Shown here piece after piece: positions 23,816 to 35,200 of a stretch of DNA of 64,000 nt (its first letter is position 1; every line of letters starts with the position of its first letter). Source of the stretch: Ulota crispa (taxonomy: Eukaryota; Streptophyta; Bryopsida; Orthotrichales; Orthotrichaceae); NCBI GenBank assembly GCA_963920765.1, contig OY987244.1, forward strand, positions 1,676,501 through 1,740,500, written 5' to 3'. The notes beneath the pieces were generated by a model. The model saw only the letters and a list, made by a program, of their open reading frames with translations. It was not told the origin of the DNA and did no database searches. The position numbers were made by a program, and so were the translations under genes.

Positions 23816-24247
23816 GGGGAAATTATAAATAGGGGCATGAAAAGGTAAAATATTACAAATAGGGGCGCAGTTTGAAAATAATTACAAATAGGGGCACAAT
23901 TTTTTTTAAATTGTGATTTTTTGTAAAAAAATTTGGTTTGGACATTGGTTGATTTAGACACTTCACATTTAATGTTAGCTAATTTCCAAAAAACTTAAAG
24001 GTCTCTCCAAATCAAGCCTAAGTAAAGATATTTTAGCAAAGAGGATGGCAATTTTTGAAGACTTTATATTTTTTTGGAAGTTAGCTAACATTAAATATGA
24101 AGTGTCTAAATCAACCAATGTCCAAACCAAAAATAATTTACCAAAAAGCACAATTTTTTTTCAATTGTGCCTCTATTTGTAATTATTTTCAAATTGCGCC
24201 CCTATATGTAATATATAACGTTTTCATGCCCCTATTTGTAATTTTCC
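23816..24247. mobile_element. 432-bp inverted-repeat element with iterated AAATAGGGGC ends
   Basis: The left end GGGGAAATTATAAATAGGGG pairs with CCCCTATTTGTAATTTTCC at the right. Each end carries three spaced copies of the word AAATAGGGGC (or its complement), about 30 bp apart. The stem continues through GAAGTGTCTAAATCAACCAA and its partner. Flanks are A/T-rich and give no decisive target duplication. No coding frame. Confidence 0.72.
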
Positions 24248-24636
24248 AATTAAAAAAATGTATAGAAGCTTTATAGGAAATAATAGGTGCATACTCATGA
24301 AAAATCAATTGAAATTGAGAAATGCGAGATTTTAGCTGGTGAAGTTAAAATTTCTCCTCAAATACTGCATCAAACTAGAAGCAACTAGATCACTATCATG
24401 TAAGCTTAACCCTTGACTTCAAGGCCCTTGGGCTCTAGAGCTATGGTACCTAATACGATTGCAACCAATATTCAAAAGTTTGAATCAACTAGAAATGAAG
24501 TGTTACAACCATACATATTGAAGAGTTGTATGATGGTGGGTGCATATTATTTTTGGAAAGCCCTCACAGCAGCTCAAATACATCTGTACATACGGCCATA
24601 CACACAGTTGCAAAGGGATTTTGAGCCGTTCAAAGG

Positions 24637-25880
24637 TTAACCCCTAAAGGTCAAAGAGGACAATTATTGTTCTTTTGGTGCAAAAAAATAGTCTAGGGGT
24701 TGGAAAAACAGCTTATTTTATTCAATTTTTTTTTCAATAGCGATTGTTGCAAGGTTCTTCACCACGGAGTGCCAAAATTGGATTGATTGAAAGTCCTCAT
24801 GTTTTTCAAAATTGAAATTTGTGAGAACATTCACAACCATGGTTGATAAGTCCCCTCTTGCCCTTCTTACAAATTTCATGTGGGTAGCATGCACTATTGA
24901 CTTTTCCCACTTTTTGAAGCAATACTATAGGCTGGGCACAGCTTGAGCACTGTAGTTGTACAATACCAGGCAAGCATGAATTGTCCAGTACCTTGCTATA
25001 GTTCAAAGAACTTCCCATAATATATAGCAAATTTGAGATTTTGTTGTTTTGAATCATGGAGAACAATTCTTATGCAATCCCAACCAAGCATACCAAATTT
25101 TGATTCCAAAAAACCAAAACCCTATTTTTGGTGAATAAATGGGTATTAAATTCATGATTTTACATGAAAATTGATTGAAGAAAATTAGTGATGATTTTTT
25201 TAGATTTGGTTGCATGGATATGTTGGAAACATCCATATGCACATTTTCCCTTCTAAAAAGAACCCCCTTAAGTAACAAAATTATGAACAAAAAAGAGTTC
25301 AATGTGAGGTGTGGTAAGACCAAAATTTGTAAAATAGATATTTGTTTATGATAATTAATTTTTGTTATTTGATTCATACAATGTGACTAAATTTGTACCT
25401 TTAAACATGACAATATGTTTACTTTGCCAAAAACCAATTAAAAATTAGAAGTATCTCCTTTACATATTTTGGTCGTACCACAACCCATATTGAACTCTTT
25501 ATCGATCATAATTTTGTTACTTAAGGGGGTTCTTTTTAGAAGGGAAAATGTGTGTATGGATGTTTCCAACATATCCATGCAATCAAATCTAAAGAATTCA
25601 TCACCAATTTTCTTTAATCAATGTTCATGTAAAATCATGAATTTAATACAAAATAATTCACCAAAAATAGGGTTTTGATGTTTTGGAATCAAAATGTGGT
25701 GTGCTTGGTTGGGATTGCATAAGAGTTAGTCTCTATGTTTTAAAACAACAAAATCTCAATTTTGTTATGTATTATGGAAAGTTTTTTGAATTGCAACAAG
25801 GCACCAGACAATTCATGCTTGCTTGGTACCGTACAGTGCAAAGCAGGCCACGACTATGGGCCCAGGCGTTTAAGGGTTAA
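24637..25880. mobile_element. TTAA-bounded element carrying a family C hairpin core
   Basis: The edges are TTAACCCCTAAAGG at 24,637 and TTTAAGGGTTAA ending at 25,880. Inside, the sequence from about 25,070 (CCCAACCAAGCATACCAAAT) to 25,715 is an inverted repeat of about 300 bp per arm. It has the same order of motifs as the hairpin at 17,655-18,616 but many more mismatches, hence is older. The left flank segment (TTTTTGAAGCAATACTAT) is shared with 36,820-37,184. This shows that the long hairpin and the TTAA-type ends belong to one system. Confidence 0.78.
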
Positions 25881-25959
25881 GCTTACAAATTCAAGACACT
25901 TGAGAATAGCTTTCTCACAAAATAGATTTGATTTCAATACCATATAGGTAGTTTACCCT

Positions 25960-26741
25960 ACTATCACTCCGCTCCTATTATCACTCTTTCATCTTCAAAA
26001 ATTAATGTCTTTTAGGATATAGTTTCAAATCCAAATTTACAAGTATTGCAAGAAAGGCCTTAGAGTCCTTTATTAATTGTGTAATTTTTGTTCCATTTGA
26101 CTAAAATTTGCAAAAGATATAGCGTATTAGCTATGAAGACCTTAGTTAGATATATAATTTATTGCCCCCGCACCTTAGCTATAGCAATGTTAGTTGCAAA
26201 ATACCAAAATAAATAAAAATTGTCAATTAAGTTAGCACTTATGGATGACCATAAAGGTTAAGGAAAGGAAGAAAAAGTTCAAAAATTGAAAATGACAAAA
26301 TATTATCAAGTACGACAATAAAAACCTTTAAAGAAGTGAAAAAGAAGTGATAATAGGGCAATTTCAAATTTGAACTAAACCTTGTCTTTACCTCATTGAA
26401 ACCTTGATTACTAACTCATACTTCACTCATTTAAGAATTTGGAACTTGATACAAAACCTTGACTTGATTATATTTCATATGAGACCATAACCATGTCATT
26501 TGATATGTTATACCTGTTTTTTTATTGATTCTTTGTGTAAGACCCAATGATAATAGGGTAAACTCCTTGTAGTCAAAATCATTCATTGCTCTATATATCA
26601 AAATTGCAAAGTAATTTCTAAGGCTTGAGGGCAGTTGGCCAGCGTTTGAAGAAAAATCTGAGCTCTACCGGCCAATTTCCGGCATTTTCCATTGACATGC
26701 ACCGGATGTTCTCCTATATCTACTTCTACATCTATTTATAG
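25960..26741. other. AT-rich DNA, nothing recognised
   Basis: No exon-like frame or paired repeat seen. There are several 'tatcac/tcaatg' AT-rich passages only. Confidence 0.35.
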
Positions 26742-26853
26742 GGAATTGCTAAAGCCACACCCAAATTTGCTAAAGCCACACCCAAATTTGCTAATGCCAC
26801 ACCCCCGTGAGCATGTAATTTGAGAATTTTATGCTATTTTTTAAATTCAAGTT
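26742..26853. mobile_element. Truncated Mutator-like MITE end with a 21-bp tandem triplet
   Basis: It starts GGGAATTGCTAAAGCCACAC, like the left end of 23,214-23,614. The 21-bp unit GCTAAAGCCACACCCAAATT(T) is present twice plus a partial third copy, followed by a shared GTGAGCATG...TTTTTTAAATT stretch. It is cut off at about 26,855 by a TTAA-type fragment. Confidence 0.6.
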
Positions 26854-26855
26854 GT

Positions 26856-27240
26856 TTATTAATCCCTAAAGGATCCAGCCCCCTTTTTGGGGACAAATGG
26901 GATTTTGGGCATGTACCTATGGCCAAACTACTTTACTTGATTTTTTGAAAATTTTATAGACAATGAGGAATTCAAAGATTTACGTGGACATCTAATTTTT
27001 TCTTCATTCTGAAATTTATTGAAGAAGTTAAAAATGAATTTTTGGAAAACAGGCAAGATTGGGCAGCCCAATTTTGCCCGTTTTCCAAAAATTCATTTTT
27101 AACTTCTTCAATAAATCACAATGGGAGAGGAAAAGGCACCCAAATGGATGACCCAAAGTCACTAGAATTGTGGAAATTCATTGCAATTATGGAAAGTTAT
27201 TCAAATTATTCAAATTTGATATTTTAAAAACATTACAATT
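26856..27240. mobile_element. Fragment of a TTAA-type element containing a 101-bp palindrome
   Basis: It starts TTAATCCCTAAAGGATCCAG, an imperfect copy of the family end, and continues with a passage (ACAAATGGGATTTTGGGCAT) shared with 18,740 and 46,050. At 27,015-27,115 it turns back on itself as a nearly perfect palindrome. The expected opposite TTAA end is missing. Confidence 0.6.
27015..27115. repeat. Near-perfect 101-bp palindrome
   Basis: Arms 27,015-27,064 and 27,066-27,115 are reverse complements at 48 of 50 positions around a single central base. The arm begins TTTATTGAAGAAGTTAAAAA. The sequence is a terminal piece of the TTAA-type element doubled in inverted orientation. Such structures are unstable in replication, so the high identity suggests a recent event. 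Confidence 0.9.
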
Positions 27241-27417
27241 TTGAGGCTCTTTATAACATTGGGTGTCTCTATACCCTTCAAATTATGAAATGCAAGAAAG
27301 GAGAGAGAACAAGGTAGGAAAAAGAGGATTGTTTGTGTGGGGTCCATTCTTTAAAATTGAATTCATGCATCAAATTGTCTTTTGCATCATCCATTGGTAA
27401 AATAAGTAAGAAAGACT

Positions 27418-27419
27418 TG

Positions 27420-27482
<63 letters not shown>
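27418..27482. repeat. (AT)n microsatellite
   Basis: About 60 bp of alternating AT with one C near the left end. It lies 150 bp from the G-rich minisatellite. Confidence 0.95.
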
Positions 27483-27484
<2 letters not shown>

Positions 27485-27629
27485 GAATAAAGTTTTAAAT
27501 TCTGTCATCAATGATTGTCTCCCTTGACAATTTTGTAAATGAGGACAACAATTTTGTAACCAAATTATGGGGATGAGTGTGCATGGGTTTTGTACCCAAA
27601 TTATGAGAATGAAAAGGCATAGAATACCG

Positions 27630-28140
27630 TAATCAAATTGTGGGGATGGGGGCACATGTATGGAGGGCACAAAAATGGAGGTATGGACATGGGTGCACAA
27701 GGATGGGAACACCAGAATGGGAGGCACAGGCATGGAGGGCACAAGCATGGGGGGCACGGGATGGGGGGCACAAGCATGTGGGGCACAAGATGGGGGGCAC
27801 AAGCATGTGGGGCACAAGATGGGGGGCACAAGCATGTGGGGCATGGGATGTGGGGCATGGGATGGGGGGCACAAGCATGTGGGGCACGAGATGGGGGGCA
27901 TGGGATGGGAGGCATGGGATGAGGGGCCATAGGGAGAGGAGGCCATAGGCATGGGGGCACAGGCATGGGAGGCACGGGACGGGGGGCCATAGAGATGGGG
28001 GGAGGGACACGGGCATGGGAATGGAGACGGGGTGGGGATGGGGACAAGGGTGGAAATGGGGATGGGGATAGGGACAGGATGGGGATTGGGATGGAGACGG
28101 GCATGGAGATGGAGATGGGGGTAGTCATGGGGATGGGGGG
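27630..28140. repeat. G-rich minisatellite, two subarrays
   Basis: 27,640-27,990 is built of units of about 29-30 bp such as GGGGGGCACAAGCATGTGGG followed by GCACAAGAT, with shorter GGGGCATGGGAT variants. 28,010-28,140 changes to GGGGAT/GGAGAC-type hexamers. The plus strand is strongly purine/G-rich with many G-runs. Long open frames exist on both strands (Pro/Cys/Pro-His on the minus strand, Gly-rich on the plus strand) purely because the repeat lacks stops. I do not call them genes. Confidence 0.88.
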
Positions 28141-28199
28141 AGTTACAAAAAAACTCATGCATTATCTTGACCCATCTTTTTAAACTCATGCATTGTCCC

Positions 28200-28925
28200 A
28201 TCTGTAAGACGGGAATAGACTAGTAGAGGACTTGTGTACTATAATTAGATGTTTTTGCAAAAGTTGACTGATCTTTTACAGCAGTTCCACCCGTCCGGGG
28301 AAAACTGAACTCGGGAAAACGTTTGCGAGGGCTCGTGCTCGGGTTTTTGGCCGGGCGGAAGGTTGAACCTCCACCGATCTGGAGTGGGGTCGACTCCGCA
28401 GCAAAGCTCCTGGACGGCCTGGCCTCTCCTTTTACGACATGACGCACAACGCGACGCACCAGACAAACCATTCTCTCCCGACAAATCGTCACTCAACCTA
28501 GAAATAGTCAAGAGTTTCTGAAAAGGAGCAGAATCCAAACGCACTGGAGAAATGAAGAACCCCGGCAACAGGCCGTCCGCAGACCCCTTTGTGGTGAGCC
28601 CGCTGGAAAAAAAAGGCCTGGGTGGGCCACCGTTGGGGGTCGTATTTTGAACAGTGACATTCGCACTCGCCACTTGATCGGCCGGAGGCCACCGGTGGAG
28701 ATGCTCTTATCCGGTAGTTCAAATTTCAACCGGTTTTTTTTTGAGATTTCAACCTGCTGACTTTGTATTGATGGCCAGTTCTCCCCGAACATCACACTTG
28801 GCAGTTGACACCCGTGTTCCAACCCCATAAACCCTAAACCCTAATAAATCTTTCGCTTGCTTTTTCCACACAATCACACCGATCGAGTGTGCGAGCTTGT
28901 GATATCGCGCATTCATCGCGGCGTG
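28200..28925. promoter_or_regulatory. G+C-richer upstream region of the TPR gene with a telo-box
   Basis: The region between the minisatellite and the TPR gene has raised G+C and no convincing gene. At 28,829-28,844 it holds two telomere-type units (AAACCCTAAACCCTAA). Such telo-boxes are known in promoters of plant housekeeping genes. A transcription start was not identified, and the regulatory role is inferred from position. Confidence 0.45.
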
Positions 28926-29034
28926 ATGGGGACGTGGATGTCCAGCAGAGTTGCCAATTCCTCTCAGTGGAGACGATACCTTGCCGCAGCTCTTCAAGGC
29001 TCCCGGGAATCTCCGCCATCTCATCCTCAACTAG
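28926..29034 (+). other. Possible alternative first exon or 5'-UTR exon of the TPR gene
   Basis: An ATG at 28,926 opens a frame starting MGTWMSSRVANSSQWRRYLA that reaches a GT donor after 29,034. Its phase would let it join an acceptor at 29,270 and continue into VTEAFDVFEP. The alternative is that this exon is untranslated and translation begins at the ATG at 29,249, which has a strong plant context (ATGGCG). The sequence does not decide between them. Confidence 0.35.
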
Positions 29035-29248
29035 GTTTGCTCCTCTGTCTCTACTCCTGCACTACACTACCTTTGAATAAAATGCACATCACACAAGCAA
29101 TCGAGAGACAGGGAGCTCTAAAATCCTCTTCAACAAATCGTTAATTCCCTAGATGATTTTTTTTATTGCACAAATCTCCGGTTTTTTATGTCTCCAAAGC
29201 AAGTTTTAATGCGTAACTCCCATTAGGTTTCTCATCTAGCAAATTCTG

Positions 29249-32200
29249 ATGGCGAAGAGAATGTCTTTAGTAACAGAGGCTTTTGATGTCTTCGAACCAT
29301 GCTCTGTATCGAGTTTTTCCTTTTTTTTGTCCTCGTTGAGATCAGAAATTAGGGTTTTGAAGAAAAACCGACTTCCTGAAGCTTTTTGTTCATTGAGGGC
29401 GGTTGGATTATGTACAGGAATTGGTACAAATTTTGCTGGAATTGCCACCTCAATTGGTGCGGTCAAGAATCAGTTACCACTTGGCAGACTGTGGGCCTGT
29501 TTAATCTCAGGTAAGCTTCGAAAATAGTTTTATCACAACCATGTCATTTCAGAAACAGTACAGTTATTTTGATAAAATTGTTATAATCTGAATAAAGTAA
29601 AGAAGCATACTTGCGTTTGTTTAAGTATTTAAACCAATACATAGGAGCCTGCTTTCATTGGGAGATCACTCTGGAAACAAGAGCCAATTTTAGTATGGGA
29701 AAGAATTTCTGTTATTATGTATGAATTTCTTATGCAGTTTCAAAGTGAAAGGTTGCAGAGGACGTTTATTGATAGTAGACGATCTCATTTCTATTCAAAG
29801 ATAGTGGCCATATACATTGTAGCCAAGTAATGCTTATAGATGCAGCCGAGTGTATGACTAGATGAGTTTCTATTGCTAATAGAGTCGGTATAGGAGACAA
29901 GATCAGGCTTCAGTATCCTTAAACTTAGAAGAGTGTATGTCATTTTGTAGACAGTGAGAATTCAAACACTGATACGCTCTGAAACGGTCGCAGGAGTTGT
30001 TACGTGGGGTGGCATACACGCCAGTTTGGCTGAGGAATTGAGTGCGCGACCATCCGCTGCAGAGAGTGTGCAACAAGAGGTTCAACTTGTGGAAGATAGT
30101 TTGCAGTCACCAGAACCCGGCGAGGTTGCTACCAATTCTCATACTGCAAGATGGCGGATCTACACCGACATGGGCCGAGACCTTTTCTCTCAGGTCAGAG
30201 CCTCTCTCTCTCTCAGCTTCTCTAATGCGAATCACATTTATCTCAAATTTTTGTCCTCCATATAAAATTAGGAGCGATGGAGTTTCAGCGTCTTGTTTTC
30301 TGAGGTGGGAGACCAAAGTGTTACGAGGAATTTTTGGTAAAATTACGCTTTTCAGTGATTTTGGACATCAGTCATTGGGAGCTGTGCAAGCAGTTAAGTA
30401 GGTCAACATGGACAGACCTTTTCATCACTTTCTTTGAAATTGTTGGAAGGTTGTAAATCAGATGTTTGAGACGCTGACATCAGTACCTGGCAAGTAGGTG
30501 ACCGTAAGAAGGTTTCGTATGAATCATGGGGATGTGTTTACATGATTTGCATCATTGCCTATCTTGCACTTTTTGTAATTTTGCCTAATTTTTTTGAAAC
30601 TATCTAATTTACTGGAAATATGTGGTCTTTTGACAATGAGACATGGACACATGTACCCAACTTCGGTTATTGCATGAGAATCTATATTTTGGTGTTAAGC
30701 CTATCATGGGGGTGTGTGCGAGAACGTAAAGCATAGGAAATCTGAGCAAGGGCTCATTTTTGGGCTTGTTTCTCAGGGCCGTCTTGACGAGGCTGAGAAG
30801 TACTTCGAACGAGCCTTGGAAGAAGCCAAGCAGGGCTTTGGAGAGCGAGATCCTCATGTTGCATCAAGCTGCAATAACTTGGTATGGGATTCAGCCAGAA
30901 GCGAGAGATTTTGCAAGACATAAACAGGATAATAGTTCACCTTGTAAAAATGAAAATCTTAATTACTTGGCTTTCTCCTCTTGGTAACAATGGTGCTGAG
31001 TTAGACTATCCTAGACCTTGCTTTTATGAAACAGCTTTATTTAGGTTGGTTGCATATCTTACTTGATAGCATCCAAAAGCAGCCACCTGTAATTGCATCT
31101 CTGATAGCTGGAGCTTTGAGGTTTAATCTACATCATATCCATTGCTGAGGAAATTCTGATCTTGATTTATGTGTTGATACAACAGGCTGAGTTATATCGC
31201 ATGAAAAGAGAGTATGCCAAGGCTGAGCCTCTCTTTTTAGAGTCTGTACAGAGGCTTGAGCAAGCTTTGGGTCCTTTGCATGAGAGGTATGCCGGTGTTT
31301 TTCTCCGATTTTGTACTAAATGTTGTATATTGAGTTTTTATCGTTCGAGTAAGTTTTTCAGGTGGCTGTTGCATTTCGAAGGGTGAAGATAGTGAGGGAT
31401 TGACGGACGAGGGGGTGTTTTTGTATGGGTAAACTTTACAGTGTCGGCTTTGCTCTGCACAACCTTGCTGGCACGTACTTACAGCAACACAAATATGAGG
31501 AAGCTCGGGTTTGCTATGAGGTGAGTTGCCCACTCATACATGAATCTGTAAAGAGATGTTGAACTGGAAGTTGGAAAGCATAGCTGTTCTATAAGCACAC
31601 AAGGCAGACAACGCGGAATTTCTGAGATGTATTTTACAAGTTTTCATTTATAACGGATCGTTATCTTAGACATGAATTGTGTTAATATTTTGCATTTTCC
31701 GGCTTGGTAAACGTTGTTATTGAAAAAGACTTATAGAGGTGTACAGAGTTTTACCGTCCCATTGATAGCTGACGAAGTATAGTGTATCTGATAAATTCGC
31801 AAAGCGTTTAGACAGTGGATCCGTCTTTCTTTATTTGACAGTGGTGGCGGTTTGGGTTTTGGAACATGATTCGACGAATCCTAATAACTTCAGCGATCAT
31901 TGAAGGTGTGCTCTTCGTTTCAATATGTCACTGTTTTGCAATATTTGTTACTTCTGAACTCTCCATCAGACGTCACCCTGCTTAACATGTTGTGGTGACG
32001 TATGCATGTGAGGATGTGAATTCTTCTCGTGTACTTCTATCTTGCTTAGAAATACCTTCCTTTTTATGAACTTGAGATGTATGCGGGATTTGATGTAGGT
32101 ATTCTTGGATGTACAGTTGGGGCTTTTCTATATGTGAAACTTTTTTAATATTTTTGTGGTTGCTAATCAGCTTAAGGAGAGGAAGCTCGGTACAAGTCAC

Positions 32201-35200
32201 CCAGAATATGCCAATACGATGTTTCATTTGGCAGAGGTTTTTTAACGCTGGCTTTCTTACGTTTTAGGACCAATTCTTCTACTTATATCACCCTTTCCTG
32301 CCTCTGTCATTTTGACTGCATTTCTGGCCTTAATGAACACTCTTATATCTAACAGCATTCTCAGAATTATAAGTTCATCTAATTCATTTTCGATCAAGAA
32401 AGCGTATTCTGTGTTTGATTTGCTAGTCTTATCAAACATCATGAAAATTCCAGAGAATCTTTCCCTTGAATTACTTTCATTGTCGTGTACACGATGACAT
32501 TAATTTATGCAAATGAGTGCTGCAGGTACTACGGCTCCAGGGCAAACCAGGCGATGCAGAGTATCTTATTCGAGATTCACTCAGAATACTTGAGGTCTGC
32601 ACCTCACAACCTGTAATGAAGTCATTTATCTGTTTTGACTGTCAATACAAGAGAATTTTTGCCTAGATTAGGCATAATTTTCAGTCTTGTGAGGAGCAAG
32701 ATCATTGGTCTTGGAACTGTTATTTTGGAGTCCGGAGTGCCCGTATTTTTCATGTCTCGTACTCATCTAATAGGGGTAAATCCAGGACGGTGGAGTTGGT
32801 CACTCACAACAAGCTGTGCGGCGCATGAGCCGTCTTGCAGAGGTATGCGCCTTGCTTACACTACTGAAGTTTGAATCAGAGTGTGGCCTTCATTCATTTT
32901 CTTGTTATTGGGTTGTTGAAGTTGTTTGAGTGGGTGGGTGACTATCTAAGAGGTCACCATACCTCAAACTTAGGTATACATCTCTATATTGCTGAGGTTG
33001 CATCTATGTGGTTATGGTATAGCAATACTTTGGGAGTTTGCTTTGCTTACTTCTCAAGTATGGTAATATGTGACTTTGCCTCTTTATTTGTGAATCGAAC
33101 ATGTCTGCTCAAGTGTCTGTAGTCAAGAGTCTACGGTATGGAAGTTTTTACAGAGAAGACTAATTGATGAGAATTTAATGCTTGGGAAATGCAGATATTA
33201 GTACACTCAGGAAAACTACAAGAGGCAGAAAATTTTCAACGGAAGATCCTACACATTTTAGAACTTTCGCAGGTAGGTGTCTTACGGCTGATATCTAAGT
33301 AAGCTACTTCAGAGTGACTGTATTAAAAGCTTAACCTTTAGTTCTGTTTTTATGTCAACTATTTTCATTAGGGTCATCTGTACCACCACAATAAATCTGT
33401 TTACTAGAGGGATGCTTGTGTGTTAAAATCATATTTTAGAAATCATCATAGTGGTAAAGCAGAAACTGTTCCTATACCCAAGTTTTCACGGAAGTGATTT
33501 TATTGCATCGTAATGTGTGTCCTTCTCTTTGTTTCAGATGCGTGGGGGACAGTAAATTTGGTTCCTGATGGTTTATGCCTGTGTTATTCTAAACATTTTT
33601 CCCTTCAATCTGCACATCATGACTTATAAGATTTGTGTTGTAACAGGGTCCTGAGAGCCTTAGCACAATTACCGCAGTCGATAATTTGGCCACCACCTTG
33701 CAAGCTTTGCGGAAGCTGGATGAAGCGGAAGAGCTCTTTCTCAGGTTGTTATTATCGTATTTTATTTAGTCTAGTCTGCTTTGCACTGATCAATAAGAGT
33801 TCACTGACATTGGGAATCAAAAAAAGACTGAGTATGGAATTATGAAGTGCATATTTATAAAATTACTGTTTCAGAGGGAAATTTCATATGCTTATTCTGA
33901 ACGCATCGATGTTGACTCATTTGTGAACTTGTTGTGAACGAAATTTTCAGATGTCTTCGAGTTCGACAGAAAGCTCTATCATCGACACACATTCAGGTAC
34001 TGCCTATGCCAGTTTAGGTGTATTGATGAATTACACCAGAAGTTCTAGATCTTGTATGTTCTGGAGATTTGAGGTCTACGAATGGCCCCTTCTTTAGTGC
34101 AATCTCTCTCATGTTCTGGTCATCTCTTGGTTTTGCATGTCTAATTACCCCAAATGCTTTTTGTTTTCTCATATGGTACTTTTGCGTACATGTTTTGTGT
34201 TAAACAGATAGGTTCGACGTTATTTAAATTAGCAGTGGTCACAACACAGCAGGCTGATGACATGGTGTCAGACAAAAGTGGCACCTCAGAGCAGGTTCGA
34301 ACGGCTTATGACAGGGCCGAAGACATGCTCCGTCAAGCGATTAGGTATTGAGACAGTCAGCTTGAAAGTACATCAAATATTTTACTTCTAATCGCTCTTT
34401 ATCATAACATACATAAGTATTGTACAGTTTGCTCTCTTTCCAGCGTAGCACAGCAGGAATTTAAAGCTCTAAAATATTGAAGAACTAGCCCATTTCTGAA
34501 GCAGTGTATTCCGTTGTTAGGCCTTTAGTTTGTAAATATTGGTATAAGCTCCAGGTTGCGCTTAAAGAGAATCTGGATACTTGTTCTTGGCTCAATGTCT
34601 GTGGATTCTAAGGGTGTTCAGGCAGCTCCTTAGAAAATTCCATTTAATTTCTGTGAGGTTCCTGTCCTTTTAGGAACACGATAATCTTTGTTATCTCTTA
34701 ATCTCGACTGATCAACATTATTGGTATTGCTTGTGCTAGAATTGCAGAGCAACGATGGGAAGAAGCGTTGGGGGGAGTTGCAGCTGCAGATCGAGCTGCG
34801 TCGGCAATATTAGGCAGTGAGGCCAGTTTAGGCGCTAGAGCTCTCAACACTCTCATTCCACCTCTCCTGGCTCTTGTAAGCTTATTGTGCCATCTTCAAT
34901 CTTATGCCTTTTGTCAAACATCTGAACCCTGTCTTTTTCGACATTTTGTTCAATTGGTATCAATGTACCAAGTTCTGTTCAGGATTGCTAGTTTATGTAC
35001 CCTAAAATCTCAGTGAATTTTTCTGCAAGCCTGTTTCATTCTGCTTGCATTCCGTGTCTGATTTCCCCTTTACTGCTCAAAGAGTTGTTCTGGATAGGCC
35101 TGTCTATGACAAGATGCCTTCTGATGGTGGTTACAGGTACGAGCGTTGAATGCGCTGGGTGTTGTGGCCATGCATCAAGCTGATTTGGCTGATTCACCTG

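Noticed and set aside
27640-27990. Regular repeats resembling a CRISPR array
   Set aside because: Units are contiguous and variable with no unique spacers, and the host is a plant nuclear genome; it is a minisatellite.
27278-28201. Long Pro/His/Cys-rich minus-strand open frames (307, 185 and 127 codons) and Gly/His-rich plus-strand frames
   Set aside because: All frames are open because they read through the G-rich minisatellite and the AT microsatellite; no domain, splice signal or normal composition.
28220-29030. Several overlapping minus-strand frames of 61-142 codons
   Set aside because: They overlap the TPR gene's upstream region in different frames, with no recognisable domain or splice support.
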